Source: Parapristionchus giblindavisi (Eukaryota > Nematoda > Chromadorea > Rhabditida > Diplogasteridae). From it: a stretch of DNA of 64,000 nt. The number at the start of each line of letters is the position of its first letter. The first letter of the stretch is position 1. The notes beneath the pieces are model-generated. The model had not been told where the DNA came from and searched no databases. It saw nothing but the letters and a program-made list of their open reading frames with translations. This document shows, piece by piece, positions 21,884 through 34,273 of the stretch. Position numbers and translations under genes: made by a program. The stretch covers positions 124,001 to 188,000 of the forward strand of contig CALSFV010000274.1 in assembly GCA_943737045.1 (NCBI GenBank), given 5' to 3'.

Positions 21884-24800
21884 CTGGAATGAGGACAACG
21901 GTAGATGAGAAGGGTTACTGTAGACAGAGGTTACGGTAGGTTACGGTAGAGAAGAGATTGATTGATGATAGTGATATAATGATCGGAATTGAAGAGAGAT
22001 GATAAAGAGATGAGATAAGGCGAAGGAAGTGATAAAAGATATAGAGGAAGATGAGAGTGATAAGAGATGATTACGGTAGAGATTGATTATCGATTGATTA
22101 CGATAGAGGAAGAGATATTATTGATTGATTGGACGATGAAAGCAAAGTATGATTTATGAAGATGATAATGGATTATGATGATGATATGGAGAAAAGGAGA
22201 GGGAGAGAGAAAAGGAGAGGGAGAGAGAGAGAAAAGGAGAGGAAGAGAGTTGGAACACGTATGCGTAAATACAGAAAAAGCAATGAGAGATAAAGCGATA
22301 AAATGATTATAATTTGAGAGAATGAGAAAAGATTAGAAGAAGAAGAAAAAAGAAAGAGAATGTCCCCTATCTATCTCTCTTTTCTATTCAACACAATCAA
22401 CATCGAATGACGGTTCAGAGTAAAAGAGGAAGAGGGAGAGGGAGAGCGAGAGAGATGAGAGGAAGAGGAAGAGGGAGAGAGAGGAAGAGAGGGGGAAAGG
22501 GAGAGGGAGACAGGGGGGAAGGGAGAGGGAGAGGGTGAAAAAGAGAGGGAGAGAGTGTGTGTTGGTTAGAAGACATTACACACGATTTGAAATAGAGTAT
22601 GTCTAGAGGGAAGAGATGGAAATGACGACTGCAAAAGATGAAATAAATGAATAAAATAATAGAATAATCGATTGGAACGGTCAAAATCTTTGGATCAATC
22701 AATATTCAATAATCAATATTTCAAAATAGACAAAAGTAGTGAAAAATGTTTCAAAGATTGTATTTACTGAAAATGTTTAAAAAATTAATGCGTTAAAGAA
22801 TAGAAGAATGTCTCCACAAACTCTTTTCGGTATTTTTTTATATTCAAGAATTTTCAACAGCATATTAGTCAAAGTTTAGCGAAAAATAAAAATAATGTGA
22901 GCTATTGATCTGTGATCTTGGATAATCTATAAAGGACAAAATGATTGGTACCCTCGTGGGACTATCATAGTATGATTATAAAATATTTCTCTCTCCATTT
23001 TCCCTCTCCCTCTGCCCCTCCTCATCTCTCTCTCCTTCTCTCCCTCTCCCTCTCTCTCCCCATCTCTCCCTTTCCCTCTCCCCCTCTCTCCACTCATATG
23101 CATACCCTATGATGTAGCTGTACTCTAACTTATGTGCGGGGGGGGACGGTGGTTAGTTTCCCTCATGTAAACATGAAATATTTTGTTGAACTCCCCCCAC
23201 CCTTCTATCCCTCCCTCTTCTTATTCTCTACCTATACACCATCTAGACAGTCGTCCATTATTGCCCACTTATGGTGTATGGATCTGGATACGGTAGGAGA
23301 GATATCCAAAATGAAGAGAGGAAAGAGAGAAGGATATGAAGGGAGAAGTTGAAGAGGTACGTGGAAGTCAAGCGTGCGGAGTGAATCGAAATGGAAACTA
23401 AGCAAAAGACGAATACGATGAAGAAAGATGCCGGAAGGGATTCTAGATGAAGAGGATTGATGGACTTACATTCCTTTCCCTCTCCCTCTCTCCTCCTTCT
23501 CCCTCTCCCTCTCCTCCCTCTCCTTCTCTCCCTCTCCCTCTCCCTGTATAGTAGATGACTGAGAAGTCTTCCAATATAGTAGAAGGATAGAATGGAGAAA
23601 TGGTCGTGAGCTCTTTTCTGTGTACAGTTAGCGTTTGTTCAATGCGACTGTCTACCTCTCCCTCTAGAATCTCTCTCTCCATCTCCCTCTCCCTCTGTAT
23701 GCACTCTCACGTCGAGTCAATTCACCCCGAGGGGAGAGGGAGAGATACGAGAAGGAGAGGGAGAGTCTGGTTGGGATAGAAGAGCAAACATCCAATCGAT
23801 AATGATAAGAATGAAAGAAGTAGAGGAATGATGAGTAAGAAGATGAAAGTGAAGAAGGAGTTAATGATCATGTGATGAGTTACTGTTAGAACGAGATACG
23901 ATAAAGTGAAAGGGAGAGGGAGAGAATAAGGAGAGGGAGAGGGAGAGAGAAGTAGATGAAGAGAGAGAGAGAGGAAAGAATGAAGGATAGAGGAAGAGGG
24001 TCGAAAGCGTGAGTGATCCTCGAAGTTTGTTGAAGAAAAGAGAGAAAGAGAGGCAATCAATGAAAAGAGAGAAGAGAGGGAGAGATACATAAGAACAAGG
24101 GAGTGTTTCATTCTTCGTCGTTTTTCACTTTGTAAAAGCGCCAAAAGAGAGAAATAAATCGATATTAAAAAGAGAAGAAAATGAATGGAGAGAAACGGTG
24201 AATAGAGAAGAGTATGAAGATATTCTCTTTAACACACAAGAACGAAAGACCAGGAGAGGGAGAATGGGAGGGGGAGAAAGAGGGAGAGGGAGAAGGAGAT
24301 GTAGAGAGAGAGGGAGAGGGAGAGGAAGAGGGAGAGGGAGAGGGAGAGAAAAGAGTAGGAAGATGTTGAGAACCTCTCTCTTCACATAGACTCCGCCTCC
24401 TTCTCTCTCTCTTCTTCATCTACTTGTCTATCTATCCCCCTCTGACGTCTTCTATTTCCCCCTGACTCCGCCCACTTTTCATCTGAATATGGCACACACA
24501 AACATAGTCAGATTAACAACATCACTTTCTAAGGATATCTATCCAGATCATTAGGGAAAGTGAAGGAATATGACATGGCGATTCAATAATGATACACGAG
24601 TTTATGATGTTATTTAAATAAAATATAAATAAAATAAAATAATATACATAAAATAATGCATTAAAGAAATTTCATGGAAAAATGGAAAAAAAAATCAGAA
24701 AAACTAGTGAAAAGACCACTACGATTGCTGTCCTGCTTGAACTGAAGAAACTACAGTAATCCATTGTAGTTTGTAGTTTTATCTAGTTTTGGCGCGCTCG

Positions 24801-24890
24801 AGAAGATTTTCGACATTATTTTTCAATTTGTTTAATTTGTTTAATAAATCAATATTATCTATTATTTGTTGTTATCAGGGGTAGCCGGTG
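21884..24890. other. Shared upstream region of MEF2 and CHAF1A with polypurine tracts
   Basis: The genes are divergent here. GAGAGGGAGAGGG-type top-strand purine runs occupy roughly 22195-22550, 23720-24100 and 24240-24350. Matching pyrimidine runs lie at 22985-23100 and 23470-23545. Open frames in these runs are compositional. No other gene is recognised. Promoters and 5' UTR introns of both genes are expected within this stretch. Confidence 0.6.
24787..24796 (+). promoter_or_regulatory. Candidate E2F site upstream of CHAF1A
   Basis: TTTTGGCGCG lies about 95 bp before the CHAF1A start and contains TTTGGCGC, a perfect match to the E2F consensus TTTSSCGC. Chromatin assembly factor genes are S-phase genes in animals, so E2F control is plausible. 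It rests on sequence and position only. Confidence 0.5.
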
Positions 24891-27800
24891 ATGTCTGAAG
24901 TTGTTGTTCCTTCAGTAGATGACGCCGGTGAAGGGATGGAGAAGGAGAATGCTGAGGTAATTAGAAGGTCATTATTTTGTGATGATGTTCGATATTTGAA
25001 TTCTTGCTAGAAAGATCCTCGTCTGCGTCACTGAACTTTCTGTACTGTCTATTGGGGTGCAAAGAAATTATCGTCTCTCAGAAATTACATGTCCAAAGTT
25101 TTGAATGCAGTGTAATAATCCTTATTCTCCATGAAAACATGCGGATTTGGTTTTACCAGATCGAGATTAAGCCTTCCATGCAAATCTTGGAAGTGAAATT
25201 TAGATAAATAATTACATCTCCATATATGTTATTTACAAGAGATTAGAAGAGAAGAGACAGGAGAATTCGATTTTAATTGTCGATTGAATTATATTGATTA
25301 ATGAAATTAAGATGAGTCCTGTTAAATCGTCAACGTCAATGGAAATGGAGAACACGGGTAGTGTGAGTCAATCTGTAGATGGTGAAGATGAAGAGATGAA
25401 GAGTGATAGGGAAGATGAAGAATCAATCGATAATGATAATTATGATAATGATACAGAAGATAATAAGAAAGATGACATTGAACGTGAAGTTGAGGTTATT
25501 TTGATTTGCTTCAATTTGTCTTTACTTTCCTAGTCGAAATAAAAAGAATTGGAAAATTATAAATGGTATGTAGGCGTTTGAAGATATTGAAAGATTAGTG
25601 AATATTTAGAATAGAATCAGATGAAGAAGACTTGCTATGTGTTAATATAACGCGAATTATAATTGACTCATAATAAATTTTAAATGATTAAATATTAATC
25701 ATCTTTATTTTAAAAAAAAACAGATAAATTGTAGGTGGTGACAATCGATGATAATGAGAAGACTCCATCAAAGGGAAAAGGAACAAAAAGAAGATCAGAA
25801 AGTGTACCATCTACACCTAAAACACCGAAAGGAATGAGTAAAGAAGAAAGAGAAGCTGAGAAATTGAGGAGAAAGGTAGCAATATTCATATATTTATCGA
25901 TGAATGTCCAACTCCGAAACTTGAGATTATGCCTTTTTGTAATTATGACCGATGTTTGATTTATAAGCTGTCTTAATTAGATGTATGTATGATGTATCTA
26001 GATGAGTTAACTTATTCGAATTTTGCGCTGAATTTGGATTTTGTGTTTTCTTGTGAAACTAAATTTAGTAATGTGAAAGTTATGAATTTTAAATCTAAGA
26101 AAAGCATTATTGACTGCCCCAATAAAGTGGGGTTTTAAAAGAATAATCCGTTAGATAGAGAGTTGAATAAGCTTATTCCCATTTTAGGAGTTGTGTTTAA
26201 GTTGACCCATGATTACATACTATACCCTAGTGTGGTAAGGTGTTATTATTAGCCTTTGAGTCTGCATCCCTGTTTATAAGAGGGAAGTGAGTGGGCTGCA
26301 CTATCTTCGATATCTTACTTCTATTATATATATATGTCTCTATATCAGACAGATGCAAATCATGCACGAATCGTATCTGAATACATGGGAGATATATGTG
26401 TACTGGCATTGAGTTGAGACTATTATGTAGTTTAGGGGAACAATTTTAAGTTAATAATAATTATTAGAATGTTCAAATATTTGTTATGCATGTACATTAA
26501 TAGTACGGTGTGTAAATGTTAGTGATTTCAATGAGTAATTTGCTGAATGGTCTTTCCACCGCATTGTGGTATTTGGAACTGTATATGGTATACTTGAACA
26601 AGGTTGCAGTTTTTAGAAAGCGAATTTAATAATATTGATGTTTAATATTTAGCTGGAACGAGAGCAAGCAATCGAGGCAAAGAGATTGGAGAAGGAGAGG
26701 CTGCAGAGGTATTTATTCATTTATATAAATATTATTTATTATCGATATAATCACGTACGTAAATGCATTTAACTGCTATGGAAGAAACTAGGCTTCTTAG
26801 CCGGACCGCAATTTGAGCGAAAAAAAACTGACCGTATTTGTTAGTTTTTTTTAAATACCTGACCGCATTTGAGTCGAATATTCCGAAAAAACAAAAACCT
26901 GTCCGCATTATTCGACCTATGGCTACGTTACAGATTTTCCAAAAAATCCCAAAATGCGGCCAGGTTTTCAAATAAAAAAAAGGAGGTCCAGGATTTCCAA
27001 AAAGCCAAAATGCAGTGAGGCTTGATGGTTTGTAACGTACTTTTCGACCTATACTAACAATATACTCACAATGGATGCTTATATTTTGCAATATTCCATT
27101 GGTTTGTGTGTGAGACTATTGATGCATTCCTTTACTACAAATATGCATACAATGATGCAGAATGTGATAAATATATAGAAGGAGAAGATTTATAAATGGT
27201 CTTCATGGTCTCTCTTCAGGGGAAGAACAGTAAACACATAATTTGGTTTTGCATGGACGTTTAGGTATATCCTCCATTTAGATATCTGTGGATCATTTGA
27301 GGACTCTTCTTGTTTGGTTTAAAGAGATCAAAGATCATTCAGAAATGGCTTTAGGAATGAGAGAGAATACCGTTTGACATAGACAAATGACTTGGAATGA
27401 AGTAATTAAATGTATAGACATTTCATCAATTGGATGAGTCATCGGTCGAAAAGTATGTTACAAAGTACCAAGTCTGAACGAATTTTGAGCCAAAAATTCC
27501 TAAAAATCGATAAACCTAGCCGTATTTTGAGCCAAAATTTCGCAAAAATCGAAAAACCTGACCGCATTTTGAAATCCGATAACCTAGCTATTCGACCTAT
27601 GGGATGAGTCAATGGACTAATGATTGAAGAATTGGAAAGTGTAGTCGCCTTCACAATCATACATTTTCATACTCTCATAGTCCGAGGATCGACCCATTAC
27701 ACAAGGATCATTTTATGCGGAAATTGAAATTTAAGCGAAAAATAACGAATATTTCGAAAATCTACTTACTTTATAAAATATCATGTGCGTAAATGTATAT

Positions 27801-30800
27801 CAGAATTACAGTATACCATATTACTGTTAATCTTGTGCAAAAAAGTACTGTGGTATGGGTAGTAGTGATACTGTACACAGAAGACGGTCGGTCTCTTATG
27901 AATTAGAATGGACTGGTACGTACAAAATAAATATTCAATAAAATTGATAATACTAATGAAAATGACGTCATTGGCTTTTCAGAGAAAAGGAAGAGAAGAG
28001 GAAGGCAGAAGAAGAAAAACGAGAACAGAAAAGAAGAGAAGAAGAAGAGAGGAAAGAGAAGAAGAGGAAGGAAGAAGAAGAAAGGAAGGAAAAGAAACGA
28101 AAAGAGGAGGAGGAAAAAGCTGAAGAGAAAAGGAAGAAGTAAGGGAGGAGGGGAGGGGAGAGAAGGGAGAGGGAGAGACTCTGTGCCCGAAGCTATTCTA
28201 ATAGGGTAGTCACGTCACTTGTATTGGAAAACGACGAATGAGGAGAGAGATTAATGAATGAATGAAGATAATGATTGTAGATTATGAGATAGAGAAGAGA
28301 GAATATTGATTGATTGATTGATTGAGAAGATTAGGGATAGTCTAAATGGACTATTAATTGATTGATGAAGTTCCGTTATAGCTGTTAAAGATAGCGTGTT
28401 AAAGATGGTATTGTATTTAGATTTCGGTAGTCTATTTATTACTTTGAGTTCATATTAGATGCATCGTGGTGTATGATGTTTACAGTCCGATGAGTTTGTG
28501 CAAGTTCAATGAGGGATTACTGTAAGTTAGTACTGAATCTTGAATACTGAGTTATCTTCATTTTAGTACTGATATGGGGGGCAATGAAGGGTACGGTAGT
28601 TGCTAGACTCGATTGAATTGGGGTCCTGAGTGGATTATGATTTGAGAGGTATACTGTAAGTGTAAGGAGATTATTGAACGATGTGAAGGTAATGAATAGA
28701 ATGAATGATTAAAGGGAGGAAGAACGAAAGAAGAAGGAAGAAGAGAAGTTAAAGAAGAAACAATTGGAAGAAGAGAAGAAGGAACAGAAAAGGAAAGAAG
28801 AAGAAGAAAAGAAGGAAGCTAAGATAAAAGAGGAACAGGTAGAGTTGATTACACTTTTGAATAGTTTCATAGAATTCAACAATTGTAATTGGTTTAGTTT
28901 GGTTATATGAAGATCATACATTTTCGGTACCCTCGACGTCTGTTTTTATATAGTGGGTTAATTCTCGAAATAGGGTTGGTTGATTCACAAAATTCGTTAT
29001 TTTAGCTTAAAAATCGCCATTTTAGCTTCCTTTTTTTTATCAAGTGGCTTAAAATGGGCTTTATGTAATGGGTCAATCCTCGCACTGCGAGGGCATGGCA
29101 ATGTATGATGAAGATTCGGAAACGGTGATTCACCTGTGGCCGTATGCAAGCATACATTTTCGGTACCCTCGCCGTCTATTTTTTATATAGTGGGCCAATT
29201 CTAGAAATAGGGTGGGTTGATTCACAAATTTCGTTATTTTCGTTTAAAAATCGTCATTTTAGCTTCCCTTTTTTATCAAGTGGCCTAAAATGGGCCTTAT
29301 ATAGTGGGTCAATCCTCGCACTGCGAGGGTATGGCAATGTATGGTATGCAAGAACAACTGGAAAACCGTTTTCCGGGAAAATGTGACGTCATTAGCGTAG
29401 GCGGAGAATTTTTGGAAAACGCCTCCGCCTACGCTAATGACGTCATAATTAAGGCTATGGAGGAAAAGAAGAAGCGTGCATCGAATCGTTTCATAAGTTT
29501 CTTCAAGAAGGACGATAAGAAGGTGTGCTGTAGTTTTTGAAATTATTGATTTTTTCCGGGATTTTTCTAAACTGATTTTTCTAGCCCGAAGAGAAGCCAG
29601 TAGAGATAGTGGATACGAATCAAACAGGATGGTATAGAGCATTTGTATTAAAGGTAAGCATGATCTTCATGATCATTATGTTTGATAGAAATTAATAAAT
29701 AAATAAAAAAATTTAATAAAATTTTAAATATTTAATATAATAATATTCTATGATTCCTGGACACTATAGTATAATTTTGTGTCGTCACTCATTATGTGTA
29801 AAATAGTAAATAGAGGGTGACGTACACACGTGTGTAGATATAGGAACGATTGTGTATGTCACCGGGCACCAAGTATCAAGCGATAGTGGTTATAGTTAAT
29901 GGTGGAGTGAGGCATGTATTATATGTCGAAATGAGAAAAGGCTTCGCAGTTTGTAACTTACTGTACGACCCATGGCCTGTGTATTGTTGGGCTACAGCAC
30001 ACGAATTAGAATGACAGGAGGAACCGATTTAAACGATAGCTTTCTTTGTAAGATCTCTTAAAGTGGCATCCAAGTTAATTTGAAACTCTCCGCTCTGGCT
30101 GTACTCTCTCGCTTTCTTTGTCTGCGAGAGAGTATTTGCAATACAGAGAGTAAAATTAGCTCGGAGTATGTCTTTAATTGTTTATGGTTGACATGAAGCT
30201 ACACTCACGTGAGACTGGCTCTTCCTACGATTTGATCATTATCTTTACAAGTGTTTGTATGATAATCACTATGGATACTTGTAGAGGATGAATGTTGAGT
30301 GGATATTGGTTGTGATACTACTATACGGATATCATTAAGGCTGTTTCGATGAACTGATAGTTATTTGATTATTAGTATTGCTGTATAAATGGGAGGTTGA
30401 TGAGTATTGAAAGTGGTATAGAATCATATTGTATCATCTAGATGTCATGATATCGTGCATAATTTGTATCGTTCATTACATTTATCTATCTATCAATCCC
30501 CCTCTATCACTAATTGTATCTAATGTCTCTCTTACGTATGCATATCTCCTCTACAACTTCCTCTTTCACTTCATTTTCATTGATGGAAATCGACGAAACA
30601 CCTGTTTCAGCTATATATTTCTATATTTAGCATTTGCCTTTGCATATTGCATGTCACCATATTTTTCATTTGACTACTACAAATTATTCAATTTATATAT
30701 GATACAACGTGATTAATATTAATCATGTCGTCACAGTTATCATTATTGGTGCAACAAATGAAATGTGACGTAGATTGAAATGAATAATGGAAATGAGAAG

Positions 30801-33800
30801 TAGTGTCATGCTATAATTGTAATGATTTGTGGACTATGAAACATGAGGGAATCAAATGCATTTTTAGAAATTGGGGGTCACGAATTTTTAATATAATATT
30901 TACTTTTTTGAAAAATAATTATAACATACCTATGGATGAAATTAAGAAAATTGTTTTATTGCAAATAATTAATCCCGATTTAGAAGCATTTTCTTTTCTT
31001 TTTAATAATTAAAATTGAAACTACAATGAAAAAAGAAGAACGTAACTATATTGATTGAAACTGTACTTTTGATGATATGACTTTATTGATTGATTGATTG
31101 ATCTTTTCAGCCATTTACGGTACTCGCACCGATGTTTAGACGAACTCCACTCACGATTAATGATGATGTATTCAGATTGGACGGAGAGAATACGGTATCT
31201 TTCAGTAGACTACCTTATAATAATTATATTTTTGCGCATTCAAATTTTTTAATTAAGCCTACTTGAATTAGATATTTACTCAGAGACTTTGCGAAACTTG
31301 ACACACCAACTTTTAGTTGCTAACAATGACATGCATTTTACATTTTTGAAGCATGAACTTAAAACTCGAACTGAACTGAACTTAACTTAAAATAGTTCAA
31401 ATAAAATATAAATAATTTCTAAAGTACCTATACCAATTCAGGATTATCTCGCAAGTGTTAAGGGGAAACAACTACAGTATACCGCAAAAGAGTAAGTGAT
31501 TCATCTTTTTTAAATTTAAATATTATATTTTTCAATCAATTGTATTTTGTTGTAGTTCTCTACGTTCGAAGTTGTTCCAGTTTCATGACAACTATCGGCC
31601 ACCATACTACGGTAACTCTATATCTAATTTGTGAATGATCTTTGATCTTTAGGAACATGGCGCAAGCGCTCCAAGTTCATCACGGGAAGACGACCAATGG
31701 CTAAGGAGGAAACACTCGATTATGAGGTACTCTAATAATAGTCATAATAATAATAATTATTATTATTATATTATGATATTAATAATAAGATGGGGGTTAT
31801 AGCAATGAGTTTGGAATGAAGAGAACAAAATTGGGAAGTGGCTGAATTTCATTGATAGAGTCATCGAGTTAATTTGTAAATTGATAAGATCCTGGCAAAA
31901 TATTTATTTTGTACTTGTGTCTAATTTAATGAAAACGGTTACATTATTAATTATATTGATCTGCTCTGTACAACGATTAACTAGGGAATGGTTTCAGTGA
32001 TGGTTGAAATTACGGTTAGTGGCCTACATAGCGATAATCAGCATGGTCGACTTAGTAAGAATCAACTGTCAAAAGCTGCAGTTGATCGATTTTTTGAACG
32101 AAACCCGTCGCATATACGCCGCACGAAAGACAGCCAAAGAAGATTTTTTGGACTTGATTTCCATTAAAACAGCAATTTCTTTGATGGAATTACCATGCAA
32201 ACTTAAAATGCTGTCGGGGGAATCGAATCCGTGTTCAAAAACTGAAAAAAGACAAAAAAAATGCAACTTTTTGGCTGGCTTTCGTGCGGCGTATATGCGA
32301 CGGGTTTCGTTTAAAAATCGATCAACTGCAGCTTTTGACAGTTGATTCTTACTAAGTCGACCATGCTGATTATCGCTATGTAGGTCACTAACCGTAATTT
32401 CAACCATCACAGAAACCATTCCCTAGTAAGCATCTAAAAATATTTTTAAAGATAATATAAGATATTGTATTAAATAATATTTTTTTTAAATTTTGTATTT
32501 GAGGTGGACTCAGATTACGAATGGGAAGCAGAACCATCAGATGCTGAGGAATGTAGAAGTGATGATGAAGAGGATATTGAAGATGAAGAAATGGATGATG
32601 AAGAGAATGAGGGATTCCTTGTATGTTTAGCCATTTATTTATTATCATAGAAAAACACTTTGCAAACTACGAAGCTTGACCGCATTTCATAGGTCGAAAA
32701 GTTTGTGACAAAGTACCATGGCTGACCGCGTATTTATCCAAAATATTCTAAAAATCGAAAAACATGATAAAAAACCTAGCTATTCAACCTATGCCGCATT
32801 TTGTGATTTTTTTTTAAAAAGCTTACCGCATTTTGCAAATCTGTAACATAGCTATTCGACCTATGTTTATTATTTAATTTCTTAATTTATTTGTCCTTGA
32901 TTCACACTTTTTATCGCCAAAACGCACATTCACGACAAATTGTTTGAATATTTCTTGAGTATGATGATATTATTTTCTGATATATTTTGTAGCACTCATA
33001 ATTATTCTTCCATCAAATTTGTCGAGATTGTTTATTGAGGTATTTACACATAGGGCTTACAAACATTAGTTTTTTTTGTCTAGTGCAGCTGAAACAAGAT
33101 GGTTACTTTCACAGAATACTTTTTATTTCTGAGAATGATTCATTGTTCGTATCTACTAAGTGGATACTGTATCCATGACAACAATTGATCTTTGATCTCT
33201 AATTTGTTTTCTTTGCTCAGGTGGAGCACGGTTATCTCTCAGAAGGAGAGGGTGAATCTGATCCTGAAGAGGGTGAAGGTGAAGTTGAATGTGGTGATAG
33301 TGATGATGCAGAGGATGAAGGAGAGGAGGCTGATAAGGTAAGCAATAATGTATATCATTTATTTATTTATTTTTAGCTTTTTACACCATTTATCACCTTT
33401 TTCTGATAAAAGGTGTAAATTGCACCATCCAAATATAAGAACTATGCTAACCAACTACGGAAATCTAAATGGGCTATCGTAGTTTTTTGATTTTGATTTT
33501 TATCTGCTAATGTAGCAAAAAATTGGGTCAGTTTTGGTCGTTTCTAAGAACAAAAAAAAAGTGGAAACGGATAGAAAATCCGTTTTTTTGTAAACTGCAA
33601 AAAAAAGTTTAGATATTTAAATACTAAATACACTGTCGTATATGCGTAATAAAGTGGCAATTGTATTATGTACATGAGGGGGAGTCATATTATTAATTAT
33701 TATTATACCATCTGCTCATTCATCATTGTAACTTTCTCATACAATGCTGTAATTAATAAGTAATAATAAAATTGGAAATATTAAACAGTATATGACAATA

Positions 33801-34273
33801 ATAAAAATATAATTATTAATTATTTGTATTTGCAGGAGGCTGGATCAGACGATGAGATTGTAATTCGTCCAAAGAAACCTCGAATGAATCGTATTCGTCT
33901 CGAGTCTGCCGGAGAGGACAAAGATAAAGATGTCGTCGTTCTTGAAGAAGAAGGCCAACGAGCAGACGAAAAGAACCCTGCCCAGGCTAGAGCGGCCAGA
34001 GACGCAGAGGAAGAGCGACGCGTGCGGCTCGCGTCGCGTGCTCGCGAGTACTTGCAGGGCATAGCACGAAAGAAGCAGAAGCTCGTGCCGTTTATCTGGT
34101 ACCAGCCTCTGTCGAGAGGAGAAGGAGATTCAGCATCTTCCTTTTCTCTTTGTACTACCTCGTGTCCTGAAGAGATCTCATCGTGTACGGTAGTCACTAT
34201 TGATTATCCCCTCGAGGAAGATCCAATTGATCCTTCCACTACTCCCATTCAATCTAATCCCAATTCACCATAG
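24891..34273 (+). CDS. chaf-1: Chromatin assembly factor 1 large subunit (CAF-1 p150)
   Basis: This subunit deposits H3-H4 onto newly replicated DNA together with PCNA. The inferred exons are 24891-24956, 25312-25494, 25735-25875, 26653-26708, 27983-28138, 28715-28838, 29454-29522, 29585-29653, 31111-31194, 31442-31491, 31556-31611, 31653-31726, 32504-32620, 33221-33337 and 33836-34273, giving 599 residues with all phases consistent. The order is an acidic N-terminus, a long K/E/R-rich coiled coil (exons 4 to 6), a PIP-like NRFISFFKK, then the family signature FQFHDNYRPPYYGTWRKRSK, DYEVDSDYEWEAE, a strongly acidic run, and FLVEHGYLSEGEGESD. These match the p150 core in order. The C-terminus has a basic helix (RLASRAREYLQGIARKKQK) and a Ser/Thr-rich end. 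The coiled-coil exons are low complexity, so exact edges there carry some doubt. Introns hold many MITEs. Confidence 0.92.
26778..27052. mobile_element. CATAGGTCGAA-type element, compound copy
   Basis: GACCGCATTT-type words occur in direct and reverse orientation around ATTCGACCTATGG (about 26908-26921), and TGTAACGTACTTTTCGACCT closes the right side. It looks like two family members joined or one inserted in another. The ends are approximate and no clean target duplication is visible. Confidence 0.65.
27440..27601 (+). mobile_element. CATAGGTCGAA-type MITE with 8-bp duplication
   Basis: This 162-bp element runs from CATCGGTCGAAAAGTATG to CTATTCGACCTATG. Both sides carry GGATGAGT (27432-27439, 27602-27609). 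The interior is two or three tandem units of the AAACCTGACCGCATTTTGA type. It lies in a CHAF1A intron. Confidence 0.92.
28915..29107 (+). mobile_element. CATACATTTTC-type MITE, copy A
   Basis: This 193-bp element starts CATACATTTTCGGTACCCTC and ends GGCAATGTATG. ATGAAGAT flanks it perfectly (28907-28914, 29108-29115). The interior has TTATATAGTGGGTTAATTCT and TAAAATGGGCTTTATGTA. It lies in the CHAF1A intron 28839-29453. Confidence 0.92.
29151..29343 (+). mobile_element. CATACATTTTC-type MITE, copy B
   Basis: Another 193-bp member lies only 43 bp after copy A in the same orientation. GTATGCAAG is present on both sides (29142-29150, 29344-29352), an 8-bp duplication plus one chance base. Copies A and B have different duplications, so they inserted independently. 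Confidence 0.92.
29384..29445. repeat. Perfect 23-bp hairpin with CRE-like ends, just before a CHAF1A exon
   Basis: TGACGTCATTAGCGTAGGCG plus GAG (29384-29406) is perfectly complementary to 29423-29445, with a 16-nt loop. Each arm includes TGACGTCA, the CRE palindrome, in full or nearly so. The right arm ends 8 bp before the inferred exon at 29454. It may be a small transposon remnant or a regulatory hairpin. Confidence 0.7.
30063..30166. repeat. Imperfect inverted repeat (CTCTCTCGC stem), intact copy
   Basis: GAAACTCTCCGCTCTGGCTG and TACTCTCTCGC on the left pair loosely with GCGAGAGAGTA and ACAGAGAGTA on the right. A related copy at about 47319-47630 is interrupted by a CATAGGTCGAA element. 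It is located in the large CHAF1A intron 29654-31110, where I see no gene. Confidence 0.55.
31981..32426. mobile_element. 446-bp fold-back element with TAA target duplication, copy 1
   Basis: Ends CTAGGGAATGG and CCATTCCCTAG are flanked by TAA (31978-31980, 32427-32429). Arms of about 160 bp are almost perfect complements, including CATGGTCGACTTAGTAAGAA and CGAAACCCGTCGCATATACG, with an unpaired centre near 32170-32260. The overlapping open frames on both strands simply mirror the palindrome. It is located in a CHAF1A intron. Confidence 0.9.
32646..32865 (+). mobile_element. CATAGGTCGAA-type element, compound copy with 8-bp duplication
   Basis: The outer ends CATAGAAAAACACTTTGC and TAGCTATTCGACCTATG are bounded by TTTATTAT on both sides (32638-32645, 32866-32873). 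A second internal start, CATAGGTCGAAAAG, occurs at about 32689. One member therefore seems to lie inside or in tandem with another within a single target duplication. It is located in a CHAF1A intron. Confidence 0.85.

Noticed and set aside
22415..24419. Many Ser/Leu/Pro or Arg/Glu/Gly frames
   Set aside because: Translations of polypurine/polypyrimidine arrays.
31981..32426. Opposite-strand open frames of 113 and 116 residues
   Set aside because: They mirror each other because the DNA is palindromic. They belong to a fold-back transposon and show no protein family; the same holds for 48343-48744.
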